A stretch of DNA of 64,000 nt from a virus, in IMG/VR virus record IMGVR_UViG_3300032069_000001, positions 1-64,000 of that record; one strand, written 5' to 3'. The notes beneath the pieces were generated by a model. That model ran no database searches, was not told the origin of the DNA, and worked only from the letters and a program-made list of their open reading frames with translations. Of the stretch, positions 32,857 to 41,298 are shown one piece after another. How positions within the stretch are numbered: position 1 is the stretch's first letter; the number at the start of each line of letters is the position of its first letter. A program made the translations under genes and the position numbers.

Positions 32857-33783
32857 TTACGCCTCCACCCAATCAACCGCTACAGTTGCCAATGTTGCGT
32901 TAGCAGACGGATTGCCTTTTATGACAATCTTGTTGCCTGCTGGTATTTGAATAGAAAATTCATACTCTCTTATTACCGAATTTACATCTTTTCCATTACC
33001 TACAACTTCTAAAAGATTTCCTGTTCCCGCTGATACTGTCGGAGAAGAATAAGTATTAACAACAGATGCAACTGCCGAACCTATTTTTTGATTTATTTTT
33101 GGCAATGCTGTTCCATTTGCGGAAACTGTTGGATTTGCCCATAATTCAAACTTTCCCGACCTGCCTGCGGTATCTATATCATAAATAACAACATACAACA
33201 AAACCGTTTTACCGCTTGTAACAGGATTATCCAAAAGAAAAATCGGAGTATAAACCCCTGCGGTTGGTAAGTTTACATCTTCTATAATACTGCCAAACAT
33301 TTTTGCGTCATCTGTAAATTTTGCTACTTTGCTTAAAACGAGAACTTCTAATCTGTTTACACCAAAATTCACAGCAGAACCGATAGCAACGCCAGCACCA
33401 TCAAATAATCCAAGAACCTTTGTAGTCAACTGTGTTGTTATATCTTTTAATCTTTTCAATAAAGTATAATCCGCTGGAACATCTACAACTTCTCCAACTC
33501 TTTGAGTAAGGGCGGTTTCAGACAATCTGGTTGCTAAAGTCGCTTGAGTTGCGACCAAACCTATTTTTGTATCAAAATCTGTCTGCGTAAGAAGTGTCAA
33601 CAATGTCGTTTCTTTCGCAACCAAATCTATTTTTGTATTAAAACCCGAATTAGTCAATATACCGCTTAAAATGTTTTCCTGTTCTGTAGATATAACAACA
33701 GCTATTGACCCAGCAGTATTTCTTTGACCTAAAGTCCCGTCAGCGTTATAATTTCTTACTTCCGATAATTGTCCTTCAAACAT
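32857..33783 (-). CDS. virion protein with helical repeats, unknown
   Basis: 308 codons. Residues ~40-95 have repeats of the type 'LVA(K/T)(E/Q)(T/A)TLLTLLTQTDFDTKIG', a helical rod-like stretch. The C-terminal ~200 residues are beta-rich (KTVLLYVVIYDIDTAGRSGK; IQIPAGNKIVIKGNPS). It may be a spike or short fibre. Neighbours are small structural proteins; no family recognised. Confidence 0.55.
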   Translation of the reverse strand: MFEGQLSEVRNYNADGTLGQRNTAGSIAVVISTEQENILSGILTNSGFNTKIDLVAKETTLLTLLTQTDFDTKIGLVATQATLATRLSETALTQRVGEVVDVPADYTLLKRLKDITTQLTTKVLGLFDGAGVAIGSAVNFGVNRLEVLVLSKVAKFTDDAKMFGSIIEDVNLPTAGVYTPIFLLDNPVTSGKTVLLYVVIYDIDTAGRSGKFELWANPTVSANGTALPKINQKIGSAVASVVNTYSSPTVSAGTGNLLEVVGNGKDVNSVIREYEFSIQIPAGNKIVIKGNPSANATLATVAVDWVEA

Positions 33784-33793
33784 AAATTACCTC

Positions 33794-34183
33794 CTATCCG
33801 TTTGCATAAATACCTATTTTTGTATTTGCCAACGTTGTTGTAATATAGATTTTATTTGCAAATTGTTTTTCAAAATTAAAATAACCATTGGGTAAAACAA
33901 CAGAAGGCGAACTGGTTGAATTAAATTTAACAGAAATCTTTTTATTTGTTTGTATGTGAATATCTCTGATTACAGCACCCAAAAGATATTCTTTGTCATT
34001 TTCAACACTAACCACAGTTTCCTCAACACTAAAATAAGGTTTTGGAACTAAAACTTGTTCATTTTCTATTTCAACAAGCAATGTCCCATCAGTTTTTGTC
34101 TTAATCTTCTTATCAGTTGTTCCGTCATTACCGAACAGTATTGACTTAACCTTACCTTCTATTAAAGCAAATAAATTAGGCAA
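33794..34183 (-). CDS. small beta-rich virion protein
   Basis: 129 codons (MPNLFALIEGKVKSILFGND). Mostly beta (SPSVVLPNGYFNFEKQFANK). Its start overlaps the end of 34176-34505 by 8 bp. The layout of 32857-34505, three small beta-rich proteins in series, looks like parts of one spike or decoration. No motif. Confidence 0.5.
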   Translation of the reverse strand: MPNLFALIEGKVKSILFGNDGTTDKKIKTKTDGTLLVEIENEQVLVPKPYFSVEETVVSVENDKEYLLGAVIRDIHIQTNKKISVKFNSTSSPSVVLPNGYFNFEKQFANKIYITTTLANTKIGIYANG

Positions 34184-34505
34184 CTGTCACCACCAGGCTT
34201 GAGACATCTCCATTCACGTCTCTTATAAAATTAGTTGTAATCGTTTTACCTTTTACGGTTTCAATGGTCTTATTGACATCTCCATTACCGTCTCTTGTAA
34301 TAGTTAAAGTTCCTGGCATTGCAACTTCTATAATGGGAACGGGGTCACCAATATCATTAGTGACTTCCACTTCAGGAGGCATTATAATCCCTTCAACCTT
34401 TGTCTGAATAGCCCAAGTTCCATCTGACAGTTTTACCACTACTGCCTGCCAGATTTCATCTCCCGTAAAACGCCTGCCCTCTAATGGAATTCCTCCTGGT
34501 GGCAT
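34176..34505 (-). CDS. small beta-rich virion protein
   Basis: 109 codons (MPPGGIPLEGRRFTGDEIWQ). The last half repeats a DGNGDV/DVNGDV pattern (TRDGNGDVNKTIE; RDVNGDVSSLVV), reminiscent of short beta-turn repeats or Ca-type loops. Function unknown. Confidence 0.5.
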   Translation of the reverse strand: MPPGGIPLEGRRFTGDEIWQAVVVKLSDGTWAIQTKVEGIIMPPEVEVTNDIGDPVPIIEVAMPGTLTITRDGNGDVNKTIETVKGKTITTNFIRDVNGDVSSLVVTVA

Positions 34506-34508
34506 AGA

Positions 34509-35804
34509 TTACCTCAACCCCTTTTTATACATATTCGTTAAATATTCACGTGCGAGTTCTTTTAGCTTATCTTCCGCAAGTGCAGGATAAGACATTCTCA
34601 ACTGACCAACAACATTAACTTCCCTTGATTTAACCCAGTCTTCCATTCCCTCATCATTTCCGAAGGATTTTTTAACAGATGCTTCCGCTTCTTTTTCCAT
34701 CTTTGTAAGCCTTGTGTAATAATCGCTAAATTCCTTTAAATGGTCTTTTGCAATTCCCTTTACATAATGTTCAAGCGGTTTAAGTTTGCCAGCATCACAA
34801 TCCTTTTTCATATCTTTCAATGTGGGTAAATGTTCTTTTTCAACTTCTTTACCCATCTTTATTTGTTCTTTCTGCGATTTTTCCACAGGCGGTTGTGCTG
34901 ACGGCGTGTAATCTTCCTTCACGCCTGGAAGTGCTCCGAGAGCTCCGCTGGCTATCCTTTCGGCTATCTGTTCATCTTCGGATTTCTCAAGAGACTGATT
35001 TACGGAAACATCAAGGGATTTATTCACATCAGGGCTTGTCCTTATCTGCGACCTTATCTTGCCCGCAATTTCAGTCGGCAGTTTTGACAAGAATATTTCC
35101 TGTTCTTTAATCGTTTTTTTCTTAAGATTTTCAATAATCTTAATAATATTTATACTCTTTGGTATCTTTGCCGTAGGCTTCAACTGTGCGGGTGTCGGTG
35201 CTTTTTCGCCTGGTTTTTTCTGTTCCTGCATCTTTGCTTCAGTTTTAACTCCTGGTCTTTTATAAACATATCTCCAATGACCCGCTTTTGTTTTCACCCT
35301 GTCAAGATACCTGTGAGGCATTTTCATAATACCTGGCATAACCGCCTTCAGCATATCAGATATGGGATTAAATTTGTTATCAGCAAAAGAACTGGCAATA
35401 TTGGATTTTGTAATTTCATCGTGAGACATTAAACCCTCTGTATTCATATCTTCTTCGGATTTTTGGATATAATGACCACCAGAAATAGCATAATTTATGG
35501 TATGAAGCAACATACCATTGGGACTATTTACGTCCACACCGAGTTCTTGAATATCTTTACTGATTTCCTGCCAGAGAGACTTGTCCATAATAACTGACGG
35601 CGTGGACTTCTCAAGCTGTTCACACTTGGCAATAATATCCGCTATGGACTTTTCCGCCTTTTTTGAAAATGCTCCGCCCATTTTTTGATAAATGGAAGAA
35701 ACAACCTTCCAGTATCTTGGATTTTCCCTTCCAAATTCTGGATACTGTTTTCTTGCTTGTTTTTTTGCTCTTTCCCATATACTCTCATTCACTTTACCAG
35801 GCAT
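34509..35804 (-). CDS. virion-associated protein with polyvalent-type motifs
   Basis: 431 codons, AAAGGAGG upstream. Starts with ESIWERAKKQARKQYPEFG...YWKVVSSIYQKMGG, a conserved head segment in many phage structural/polyvalent proteins. Around residue 158 it has MPHRYLDRVKTKAGHWRYVY, related to the GHKYI...PG.Y.Y.Y motif repeated in the 2440-residue protein. The remainder is helical and charged with repeated KS(L) motifs (MDKSLWQE, VNKSLDVS, VKKSFG) like those in the scaffold and protease C-termini. These KSF/KSL sites could be cleavage sites for the prohead protease. An internal head protein is the best guess. Confidence 0.6.
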   Translation of the reverse strand: MPGKVNESIWERAKKQARKQYPEFGRENPRYWKVVSSIYQKMGGAFSKKAEKSIADIIAKCEQLEKSTPSVIMDKSLWQEISKDIQELGVDVNSPNGMLLHTINYAISGGHYIQKSEEDMNTEGLMSHDEITKSNIASSFADNKFNPISDMLKAVMPGIMKMPHRYLDRVKTKAGHWRYVYKRPGVKTEAKMQEQKKPGEKAPTPAQLKPTAKIPKSINIIKIIENLKKKTIKEQEIFLSKLPTEIAGKIRSQIRTSPDVNKSLDVSVNQSLEKSEDEQIAERIASGALGALPGVKEDYTPSAQPPVEKSQKEQIKMGKEVEKEHLPTLKDMKKDCDAGKLKPLEHYVKGIAKDHLKEFSDYYTRLTKMEKEAEASVKKSFGNDEGMEDWVKSREVNVVGQLRMSYPALAEDKLKELAREYLTNMYKKGLR

Positions 35805-35816
35805 AATAAACCTCCT

Positions 35817-36152
35817 TTAAATAACTTGTTCACGTGTGTCCTTGTATCTAACAATTCCTTCCTTATCAATAATTATCTCCCTGCCAATATCAATCCCCAT
35901 AGATTTCTTTTTCTGTGGCGGATTTTTTATCTGAACCTTGCCTTCATCAGCTATAATCTTGCCGTTTACTTTCATTTTAATTCCGTTATCAACCAGCCAT
36001 TCTATTACATCAGCATCTTTAATGTCCTGGACAACAACCTGATTAAGCAGGACGAATTGAATAATTAGGTTGCCGTTCAAATCCCTTCCGATAATCTGGG
36101 GGTGAACTTCAACAACCTTTCCGACTATTTTTGGTTGTTTTTGTTCGTTCAT
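35817..36152 (-). CDS. small beta-barrel-like protein after terminase
   Basis: 111 codons from ATG at 36152, with GGAGGCGG upstream; the longer frame to 36188 overlaps terminase. It looks like one small barrel (KIVGKVVEVHPQIIGRDLNG) with a basic end. The start overlaps the terminase stop by 4 bp. Function unknown. Confidence 0.55.
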   Translation of the reverse strand: MNEQKQPKIVGKVVEVHPQIIGRDLNGNLIIQFVLLNQVVVQDIKDADVIEWLVDNGIKMKVNGKIIADEGKVQIKNPPQKKKSMGIDIGREIIIDKEGIVRYKDTREQVI

Positions 36153-38164
36153 AAAATACCGCCTCCGCCACCGCAAATATCTCTGCAACTTTTACCCTGG
36201 CTACAGTTATAACAAAGTTCGCTTGTCTCGTCATATTTCAAACCATAACACTCGCCCTTCAGAATTCCTTTAATAACGCTTCTTTGTATCAATTCTTCCG
36301 AACCACGAAAACCTGGAACCTCGGGAGCTGATGTTGCAGTTGTTCTCCTTTTTTCTTTAATCGCCTGTGCTATTTCTTTTTCACCGTCCCAATATTCAGA
36401 CTTGGGAAGTTTGTCAAACTTGCTTATTCCCGTAACCATATAGTTATAAGCGTGACCAAAGTGGTCTTGTCCCATATTCGCTATCCATTCTTCTATCGTG
36501 CCGTCTTTTTCATCAATATCTTTTACCAACACAAGATTTGTAAGATGCCTTACAAACTGCTGGAATAATTTCTGGTCAAGATTTCTCGCTACAAGTATTT
36601 CCTGTTGCCTGAAATATCCAAGACCGACCTTTAAGCTGGTTGTCCTGTCCACGTTGACTTTTGACTGGTCGTCCTGCCATTGCGGTTCAAATATTTTTGA
36701 ACCTCTCTCTGTGCTCGGATAAAAGCAGGAGAAAATCTTTTCGGGGAACGCTTTCAATAATTTTGAATTCCTGTCCTTGCCATATCCAGCGTCGCATACC
36801 GCTATATCCGCATCATACCTGGAAATAATCTGTGCAACTTGTTTTGGGTGCTCATCTGGGTCATCGTGCACTATTTTATAAAGCCCTATGATAAGCGGTT
36901 TATTCTTGTGGGTTGTGCCCACAACAACATACGACGTATCGCCCCAGTCAACTCCCACGCTCACACGCCCGATATAACTGTCATCAACAGGATAAGAAAG
37001 CCTTGCGTCCTTTGACAGACAGTTCATTATATTCGCTTCCGTTACAAGAACGTTATCTCCGAGATACGGAACTCCAAGACAGTAATTAAAGAACAACTGC
37101 TTGAACGGATAATCTTCCTGCTTGTCCCAAAGGTTCTGTGCCGAAATCCAGGGAGCCATAAGTTGCGTAAGCTGGTAGAATGAAGGTTCTCTATTGGGAA
37201 ATTTTGCAACCCACTCCCCAGACAACCTGTCATCTATGGTCAATTCCTTATCGCAATATTTACACACGTAAATATGCTGACCAAGAAGGTTCTGTGCTAA
37301 TGAAGTCTTTCCGTTGCACTCATCATCAGGCAACCAAGTCAACTGTTGCCTTTTCCCGCACCTTCCACATTTAATATACCAGAAATACTGCTTTGATTTC
37401 TCCCAGCCTACGTCCACCCCGTAATTCGGCACAGAAGGGGTTGAAATATCCCTTACCCAACCCCACCTTGAAGATTGTAAACTTTCTTCAAACGCTATTT
37501 TTATCCTGGGCGACATTCTATCCAGCTCATCAAAGAACGTTATGTCGCTGTCTATGCCTTCACCCAATCTCTCCAACGCACCGCTTCTTAAAAATATGAA
37601 ACTGTCTCCAATCTGTTTAAGGTTGACGTTTTGAATATCACCTTTCTTACCCTGGAGATATAAACTCTCGTCAATAGCTGGAGCGATACGTGTATTTGAA
37701 AAGTCCTGAACCTGGCGACCAGAGGGAAGCGTATAGCAGGCTTTAGTATGATTGTGAACATCAAGAAACCACAAAACTTCCGTAATGCAATTTTCAGATA
37801 ACCCGAGCTGACGTGCTTTACGGAAGCCTTTGTAAGGAGACATATCCTCCAGCGGTTGAATAAGGAAAGGGCGTTTTTGGTTAAGATGTTCTCCATCAAA
37901 ATCAAAGGGACGCCCCTTTAAACTTCTCTTATCAAGAGCCCAAACATAAGGGCTCTCGTTTTGAATTTCCTGTATGAGGACATCTTCGCTTACATCAAGC
38001 CTTTCTTTCTCCTCAAAAACTTTTTCATTGTTCTGTCGGAGATTGGCGAGCCTTTTGTCCGCAGGAGTATTGACAGGAATTCTTGGTTCCTTCTTCTCCG
38101 TAAAATTGTCCTCAATATGTTCATTGATGATTTGCAAATCATCAAGGATTTCGTTTTCCGCCAT
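36149..38164 (-). CDS. terL: terminase large subunit (GpA-type, zinc-containing)
   Basis: 671 codons. ATPase: KARQLGLSE (115-123) as the degenerate Walker A, DITFFDELDRM (~207-217) as Walker B. Between ATPase and nuclease a zinc insert: CGRC (266-269) and CKYC (301-304). Nuclease: VGVDWGDTS, AVCDAGYGKD, and GQDHFGHAYNY supply the three acidic ligands. The C-terminus ends with a Cys cluster (ECYGLKYDETSELCYNC..C..IC) that could hold another zinc. It packages DNA at the portal and cuts it. Larger than T4-like TerL mainly by the N-terminal ~60 residues and zinc insert. The small subunit candidate lies 4.3 kb upstream (42468-43286). Confidence 0.9.
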   Translation of the reverse strand: MAENEILDDLQIINEHIEDNFTEKKEPRIPVNTPADKRLANLRQNNEKVFEEKERLDVSEDVLIQEIQNESPYVWALDKRSLKGRPFDFDGEHLNQKRPFLIQPLEDMSPYKGFRKARQLGLSENCITEVLWFLDVHNHTKACYTLPSGRQVQDFSNTRIAPAIDESLYLQGKKGDIQNVNLKQIGDSFIFLRSGALERLGEGIDSDITFFDELDRMSPRIKIAFEESLQSSRWGWVRDISTPSVPNYGVDVGWEKSKQYFWYIKCGRCGKRQQLTWLPDDECNGKTSLAQNLLGQHIYVCKYCDKELTIDDRLSGEWVAKFPNREPSFYQLTQLMAPWISAQNLWDKQEDYPFKQLFFNYCLGVPYLGDNVLVTEANIMNCLSKDARLSYPVDDSYIGRVSVGVDWGDTSYVVVGTTHKNKPLIIGLYKIVHDDPDEHPKQVAQIISRYDADIAVCDAGYGKDRNSKLLKAFPEKIFSCFYPSTERGSKIFEPQWQDDQSKVNVDRTTSLKVGLGYFRQQEILVARNLDQKLFQQFVRHLTNLVLVKDIDEKDGTIEEWIANMGQDHFGHAYNYMVTGISKFDKLPKSEYWDGEKEIAQAIKEKRRTTATSAPEVPGFRGSEELIQRSVIKGILKGECYGLKYDETSELCYNCSQGKSCRDICGGGGGIL

Positions 38165-38384
38165 TATCTTTTCTCTCCACGACCGTCTGCGTGTAGGTTA
38201 TATCTTTCCCAGAAATCACGTGAAGTTCCTTTATCGGAAAATTCGTGTGTCGGAAGATATAAGCCAGTTCACGTATTATCTCGTCCGTGTTGTGAATTTT
38301 TAAAGCCGTTCCCGTTCTCTCATAAGTCACAAGCTTGACAACTTTCTCGTTATCTTCAGCTATGACTTCTTCCTTCACTTTCAT
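38142..38384 (-). CDS. small protein before terminase, unknown
   Basis: 80 codons (MKVKEEVIAEDNEKVVKLVT), 23-bp overlap with the terminase start and 4-bp overlap with the exported protein upstream. Alternating strand-helix pattern; no motif. Confidence 0.55.
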   Translation of the reverse strand: MKVKEEVIAEDNEKVVKLVTYERTGTALKIHNTDEIIRELAYIFRHTNFPIKELHVISGKDITYTQTVVERKDNGGKRNP

Positions 38385-38824
38385 TTAAGCCTTTCGTCAA
38401 TATGTTTTATATTTTTTTTAGCCAATTCAATAGTTTTTTCTTTAACGCCTTTCACAGCCAGACATTGTTCTAATAGTTTTTTAGCGTTTTCATAGTCGGC
38501 TTTAAACAAGTCTTTTGCGTCCCACTTATCCAATGCGTGCTTTTTGATTAGCATATAGCCAGCATTGTTAAGTCCCCACGCTTTTAAATCCATTCTGTTC
38601 AACTGTTCGCCAATACTGGAATATTTCAAATAAAGCTCGGAAGCCTTATCATAATCATAAATCGCACACGCTTGTTCGGCTTCTTTACAGACCTTATTCC
38701 AGTCCGCATACAATTTTGCTTCGGTCGTGGTCAACTCTTTCGGGGCGACGAGTTTATCCTCCGCAAAACTTATCCCGCAGAACAGAAGAACCAAAATCAA
38801 AAACATCTCTACGCACTTTTTCAT
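38381..38824 (-). CDS. exported TPR-like protein
   Basis: 147 codons. A Sec signal peptide is plain: KK, then a hydrophobic core (MFLILVLLFCGISFA) with cleavage after SFA. The mature part is all-helical with TPR-like spacing (AEQACAIYDYDKASELYLKY; AWGLNNAGYMLIKKH; NAKKLLEQCLAVKG). The Cys in the core lacks a lipobox context. An exported TPR protein in a phage late block may act in the periplasm or envelope, in lysis or superinfection exclusion; role unproved. Confidence 0.65.
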   Translation of the reverse strand: MKKCVEMFLILVLLFCGISFAEDKLVAPKELTTTEAKLYADWNKVCKEAEQACAIYDYDKASELYLKYSSIGEQLNRMDLKAWGLNNAGYMLIKKHALDKWDAKDLFKADYENAKKLLEQCLAVKGVKEKTIELAKKNIKHIDERLK

Positions 38825-39057
38825 TTCTTTACCTCCTTTTTAACTTCTTTTTTGGCGTCAGCTTTCGCATCTGCCTTTACATCTTTCTTCGCTTCAACTG
38901 CGACCGAGACGGGCTGGAGGGTCAGGGATTTCTTGCACGATTTTATTACAATCCCCGCAACCAGACCGACAACAATCACGATGAGAACCCCGATTAACCA
39001 GGGCTTCATTATCTTCTTTGCCACTTTCTTAACTTCTACCTTCGCTTGTGCTACCAT
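38821..39057 (-). CDS. single-span membrane protein with Lys/Ala-rich tail
   Basis: 78 codons. One transmembrane helix (WLIGVLIVIVVGLVAGIVI, ~20-38) flanked by Lys-rich sides; C-terminal KADAKADAKKEVKKEVKK. Overlaps the exported protein by 4 bp. The pair (membrane protein then exported protein) could be a lysis or envelope pair, but I cannot assign holin or spanin. Confidence 0.55.
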   Translation of the reverse strand: MVAQAKVEVKKVAKKIMKPWLIGVLIVIVVGLVAGIVIKSCKKSLTLQPVSVAVEAKKDVKADAKADAKKEVKKEVKK

Positions 39058-39138
39058 ACTTTAAGTCCTCCTTTAATAGAGGGAGCGGGAACATAGGCTA
39101 ACGCCCGCCCAGACCTCCCTTGAGATTTAATATCGGGA

Positions 39139-39222
39139 ATGGAGCAGGGGTTTTTATCTCTCTTTTGTATAAGTAATTATTTACTTAACTGTTTTGCAAG
39201 AAACAACCTTTTCCTGCTCCAT
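39139..39222 (-). other. structured intergenic region
   Basis: ATGGAGCAGG (39139-39148) pairs with CCTGCTCCAT (39213-39222), a perfect 10-bp stem around ~64 nt that holds a smaller hairpin AAGTAA/TTACTT (39171-39186). No ORF. It separates 39227-39613 from the membrane-protein gene and may end or modulate that transcript. Confidence 0.45.
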
Positions 39223-39226
39223 CTCG

Positions 39227-39613
39227 TTATTCAATATAAGTTGCTGTTCTCAAGGCGTCAAAAATCGCTTCGGCGGTCTTTGCTTCCAGGACGAACGCTT
39301 TATCGTCCATCTTTTCCGTGCCCGAAGCAACCTGAACGCATTGCTGGTCGCCCACCATCTTTACCTGCTCCCCGAAATCAGGAAGGGTAAATGCAATGGA
39401 TTTTGCAATCAGGACAGCGATAAGAGCCTGGTTGGTTTTATGCAACTGGTCTATCGGGGTATCCCCTACTGCAACTGCTGGAAGAACAACTGGAACTGCG
39501 TTTGCCTCCAGAGCTTCAATACATTGCTTCTGTATTGATTTTGTTTTTGTGAAATCGTCTGCGATTTCATTGCCGAACAATGCTTCGCTTGGTTTCTGTG
39601 GAACTATAGCCAT
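39227..39613 (-). CDS. unknown protein, 128 residues
   Basis: AAAGGAGG before the ATG. Ala/Val-rich, mixed fold (VVLPAVAVGDTPIDQLHKTN; LIAVLIAKSIAFTLPDFG). No signal peptide or motif. The region around it (39-41 kb) holds only small genes. Confidence 0.55.
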   Translation of the reverse strand: MAIVPQKPSEALFGNEIADDFTKTKSIQKQCIEALEANAVPVVLPAVAVGDTPIDQLHKTNQALIAVLIAKSIAFTLPDFGEQVKMVGDQQCVQVASGTEKMDDKAFVLEAKTAEAIFDALRTATYIE

Positions 39614-39631
39614 AAAATTTTCCTCCTTTTA

Positions 39632-39811
39632 TTAAATTCGCTCTACGCTTGGGTTAATTTTTTTATTTTCTCTCTCCTCTGCCCTCCTTTTTCTCTCACG
39701 TTTATCTTTCAATGCCTGTAAATGACGCTGGAACCAGTTTTCGCCCTCTGGTTTTACGGGCTTCGGCTCCTCTTTTATTTTTTCCTCCAAAACAAAGGCG
39801 TCGTTCAACAT
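39632..39811 (-). CDS. small charged protein, 59 residues
   Basis: ATG at 39811, TAA at 39632-39634. Sequence starts MLNDAFVLEEKIKEEPKPVK and has the basic helix HLQALKDKRERKRRAEER. It overlaps the upstream gene's stop by 7 bp, and a good spacing to the next gene supports it. No family. Confidence 0.5.
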   Translation of the reverse strand: MLNDAFVLEEKIKEEPKPVKPEGENWFQRHLQALKDKRERKRRAEERENKKINPSVERI

Positions 39812-40110
39812 ATCGCTATCCTCACATATCGTTTATTTTCAAATCTGCACAAAATATGCAACTTTTTGTCCTTAAAGTCGTATAAGTAATCAAGTATCTC
39901 CCCGTGATGCTTGGCTGTGATGATGAATTGGACTTTATCCCAGGGGTCAAGGTCGTCTCCAATATATCTTTCAACAACATAAGAATTAACAAACCTTCCA
40001 ATATTGTCTGCATTTCCCCAATCGTCCTCATCTGTTTCAGATATGTCGCTGTAACGCTCGCCATATTTGGATTTAAAGCTTGCGATAAAGGCTTCTGGTG
40101 TCTTCTGCAT
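39805..40110 (-). CDS. unknown protein, 101 residues
   Basis: Starts MQKTPEAFIASFKSKYGERY; contains DDWGNADNIGRFVNSYVVER. Chosen over the overlapping 107-codon frame at 39822-40145 because its composition is protein-like and its stop overlaps the next gene. No family recognised. Confidence 0.5.
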   Translation of the reverse strand: MQKTPEAFIASFKSKYGERYSDISETDEDDWGNADNIGRFVNSYVVERYIGDDLDPWDKVQFIITAKHHGEILDYLYDFKDKKLHILCRFENKRYVRIAIC

Positions 40111-40162
40111 ACGTTATACCCCGAATTATCTCCTACGCCCTCCACAAAAGCTCCTTTTTCCG

Positions 40163-40543
40163 TTAATTTGTTTTAAACGGTTCTTTTTTCTCTCCAAAAT
40201 AGGGTTTTGCATAACCCTTATCAACCAATTCCTTATTCAACCATCTTTCAACGGCTTTTTCGTCCTTAAAATACACGTCTGCAAGGTATCTTCCGAATTT
40301 CTCCTGTTTATCCGACTTCGTAACGACCCTGATACGCTTGTTTAATATGCAATTCTCCACATATTTCTTGGCATTTGTGCCCGCTAACAGCTCCTCATCG
40401 CTCACTTTGCCGTGTATTTCAGGAGTATCTACGCCCAATAAACGCACTCTTTGCTCTATCCCAATGCGAAATCCGAGGTCAATAATCACATCAATCGTAT
40501 CCCCATCTTTTACCGCCTTGACTATTGCCTCGTATTCATACAT
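40163..40543 (-). CDS. staphylococcal-nuclease-like (SNase) endonuclease
   Basis: 126 codons from ATG at 40543, with GGGGG upstream; a frame to 40630 overlaps the previous gene. SNase motifs are complete: VKDGDTIDV (11-19), RVRLLGVDTPE (32-42: catalytic Arg, Asp, Glu), NAKKYV, and GRYLADVYF (84-92) with the second Arg. No signal peptide, so it acts inside the cell, probably on host DNA or RNA or in recombination. Confidence 0.85.
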   Translation of the reverse strand: MYEYEAIVKAVKDGDTIDVIIDLGFRIGIEQRVRLLGVDTPEIHGKVSDEELLAGTNAKKYVENCILNKRIRVVTKSDKQEKFGRYLADVYFKDEKAVERWLNKELVDKGYAKPYFGEKKEPFKTN

Positions 40544-41105
40544 CTTTAGACCCCCTTCTATTCCCCCTCTTAAATTTCTTAACCAACTCGTCCATAGTTT
40601 CGCCCTTTTCGGAGCCAGTTTCAACCGCATCTATTGACAACCCCGACCGCAGAGCAGTCACATCTTGAACCTCATAGTGCCTTGTAACCGCCGTTTTCGG
40701 GTCAACGATGCTGAACTTGTGCCCCTTTTTGAACCGTAGCACCTTGCTATTGTCGGGGAGCTCCGTCAACTCCCGTATCTTGGACGCATCACGAACACCT
40801 ACCATTCCAGCGACTTGCAGAAACTTGGAACACGCCTCATTGTAGCCCTTTGCATACCACTCCAGCTCCACCTTGCGTATATCAGCTCTTGCTTCCTCAA
40901 CCTTCTTCATTGCCCGCAGTTCCCAGTCAGCTGGAACATAATCAACAAGCCAATGCCACAGAGCCCGAGCCCAACGAACGACTAAATTTATCCCTACAGG
41001 ATAACAGACCATTCCATCAAACGTGTCCGCTACATACGCTACCCCGTAGAACCTCGGTCGCCTTCCTCCTTCCACAACCTCTCTCCTCATAAGTAAGAAC
41101 CTCAT
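40536..41105 (-). CDS. unknown protein, 189 residues
   Basis: GGAGGCGTAGAGT before the ATG. N-terminus has an aromatic segment (VRWARALWHWLVDYV) followed by helices (RAMKKVEEARADIRKVELEW) and a Lys/Arg end. It overlaps the nuclease start by 8 bp. It is more GC-rich than its neighbours. A membrane-proximal or helical adaptor is possible; no family. Confidence 0.5.
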   Translation of the reverse strand: MRFLLMRREVVEGGRRPRFYGVAYVADTFDGMVCYPVGINLVVRWARALWHWLVDYVPADWELRAMKKVEEARADIRKVELEWYAKGYNEACSKFLQVAGMVGVRDASKIRELTELPDNSKVLRFKKGHKFSIVDPKTAVTRHYEVQDVTALRSGLSIDAVETGSEKGETMDELVKKFKRGNRRGSKDV

Positions 41106-41160
41106 ACTCTACGCCTCCCCTCCCCTACTACTACCCGACTACTACCTTACTACTCCCGTA
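41106..41160 (-). other. G-rich leader with GTAGTA repeats
   Basis: On the minus strand the 55-bp gap reads as G-runs separated by repeats of GTAGTA: GGGTAGTAGTAGGGGAGGGG ends just before the Shine-Dalgarno of 40536-41105. Three closely spaced G-runs plus a more distant one could form a G-quadruplex and mask the ribosome site. A similar GTAGTAGGGGAG word starts the putative RNA at 17.3 kb. Confidence 0.4.
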
Positions 41161-41298
41161 TTAGTAGAGAACTTTTAACGCTAACTGCCACACCCATAAA
41201 CTACCTTCCGTAAATAGAAAACTTTCAATACCTATAAGCATAATTATAATCAGCCCTTCTGAACTTACATAACCCTTATCACTATCGCATCTTCTCAT
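41161..41298 (-). CDS. small membrane protein, 45 residues
   Basis: ATG at 41298 with AAAGGAGG upstream, overlapping the previous gene's TGA (ATGA); TAA at 41161-41163. Starts MRRCDSDKGYVSSEGL and has one hydrophobic span (GLIIIMLIGIESFLF) with a second hydrophobic end (GSLWVWQLAL). It could be a small lysis or superinfection-exclusion protein. Too short for most gene finders. Confidence 0.5.
   Translation of the reverse strand: MRRCDSDKGYVSSEGLIIIMLIGIESFLFTEGSLWVWQLALKVLY

Noticed and set aside
39822-40145. 107-codon minus frame
   Set aside because: Overlaps 39805-40110 in another frame; weaker composition and no coupling to neighbours.
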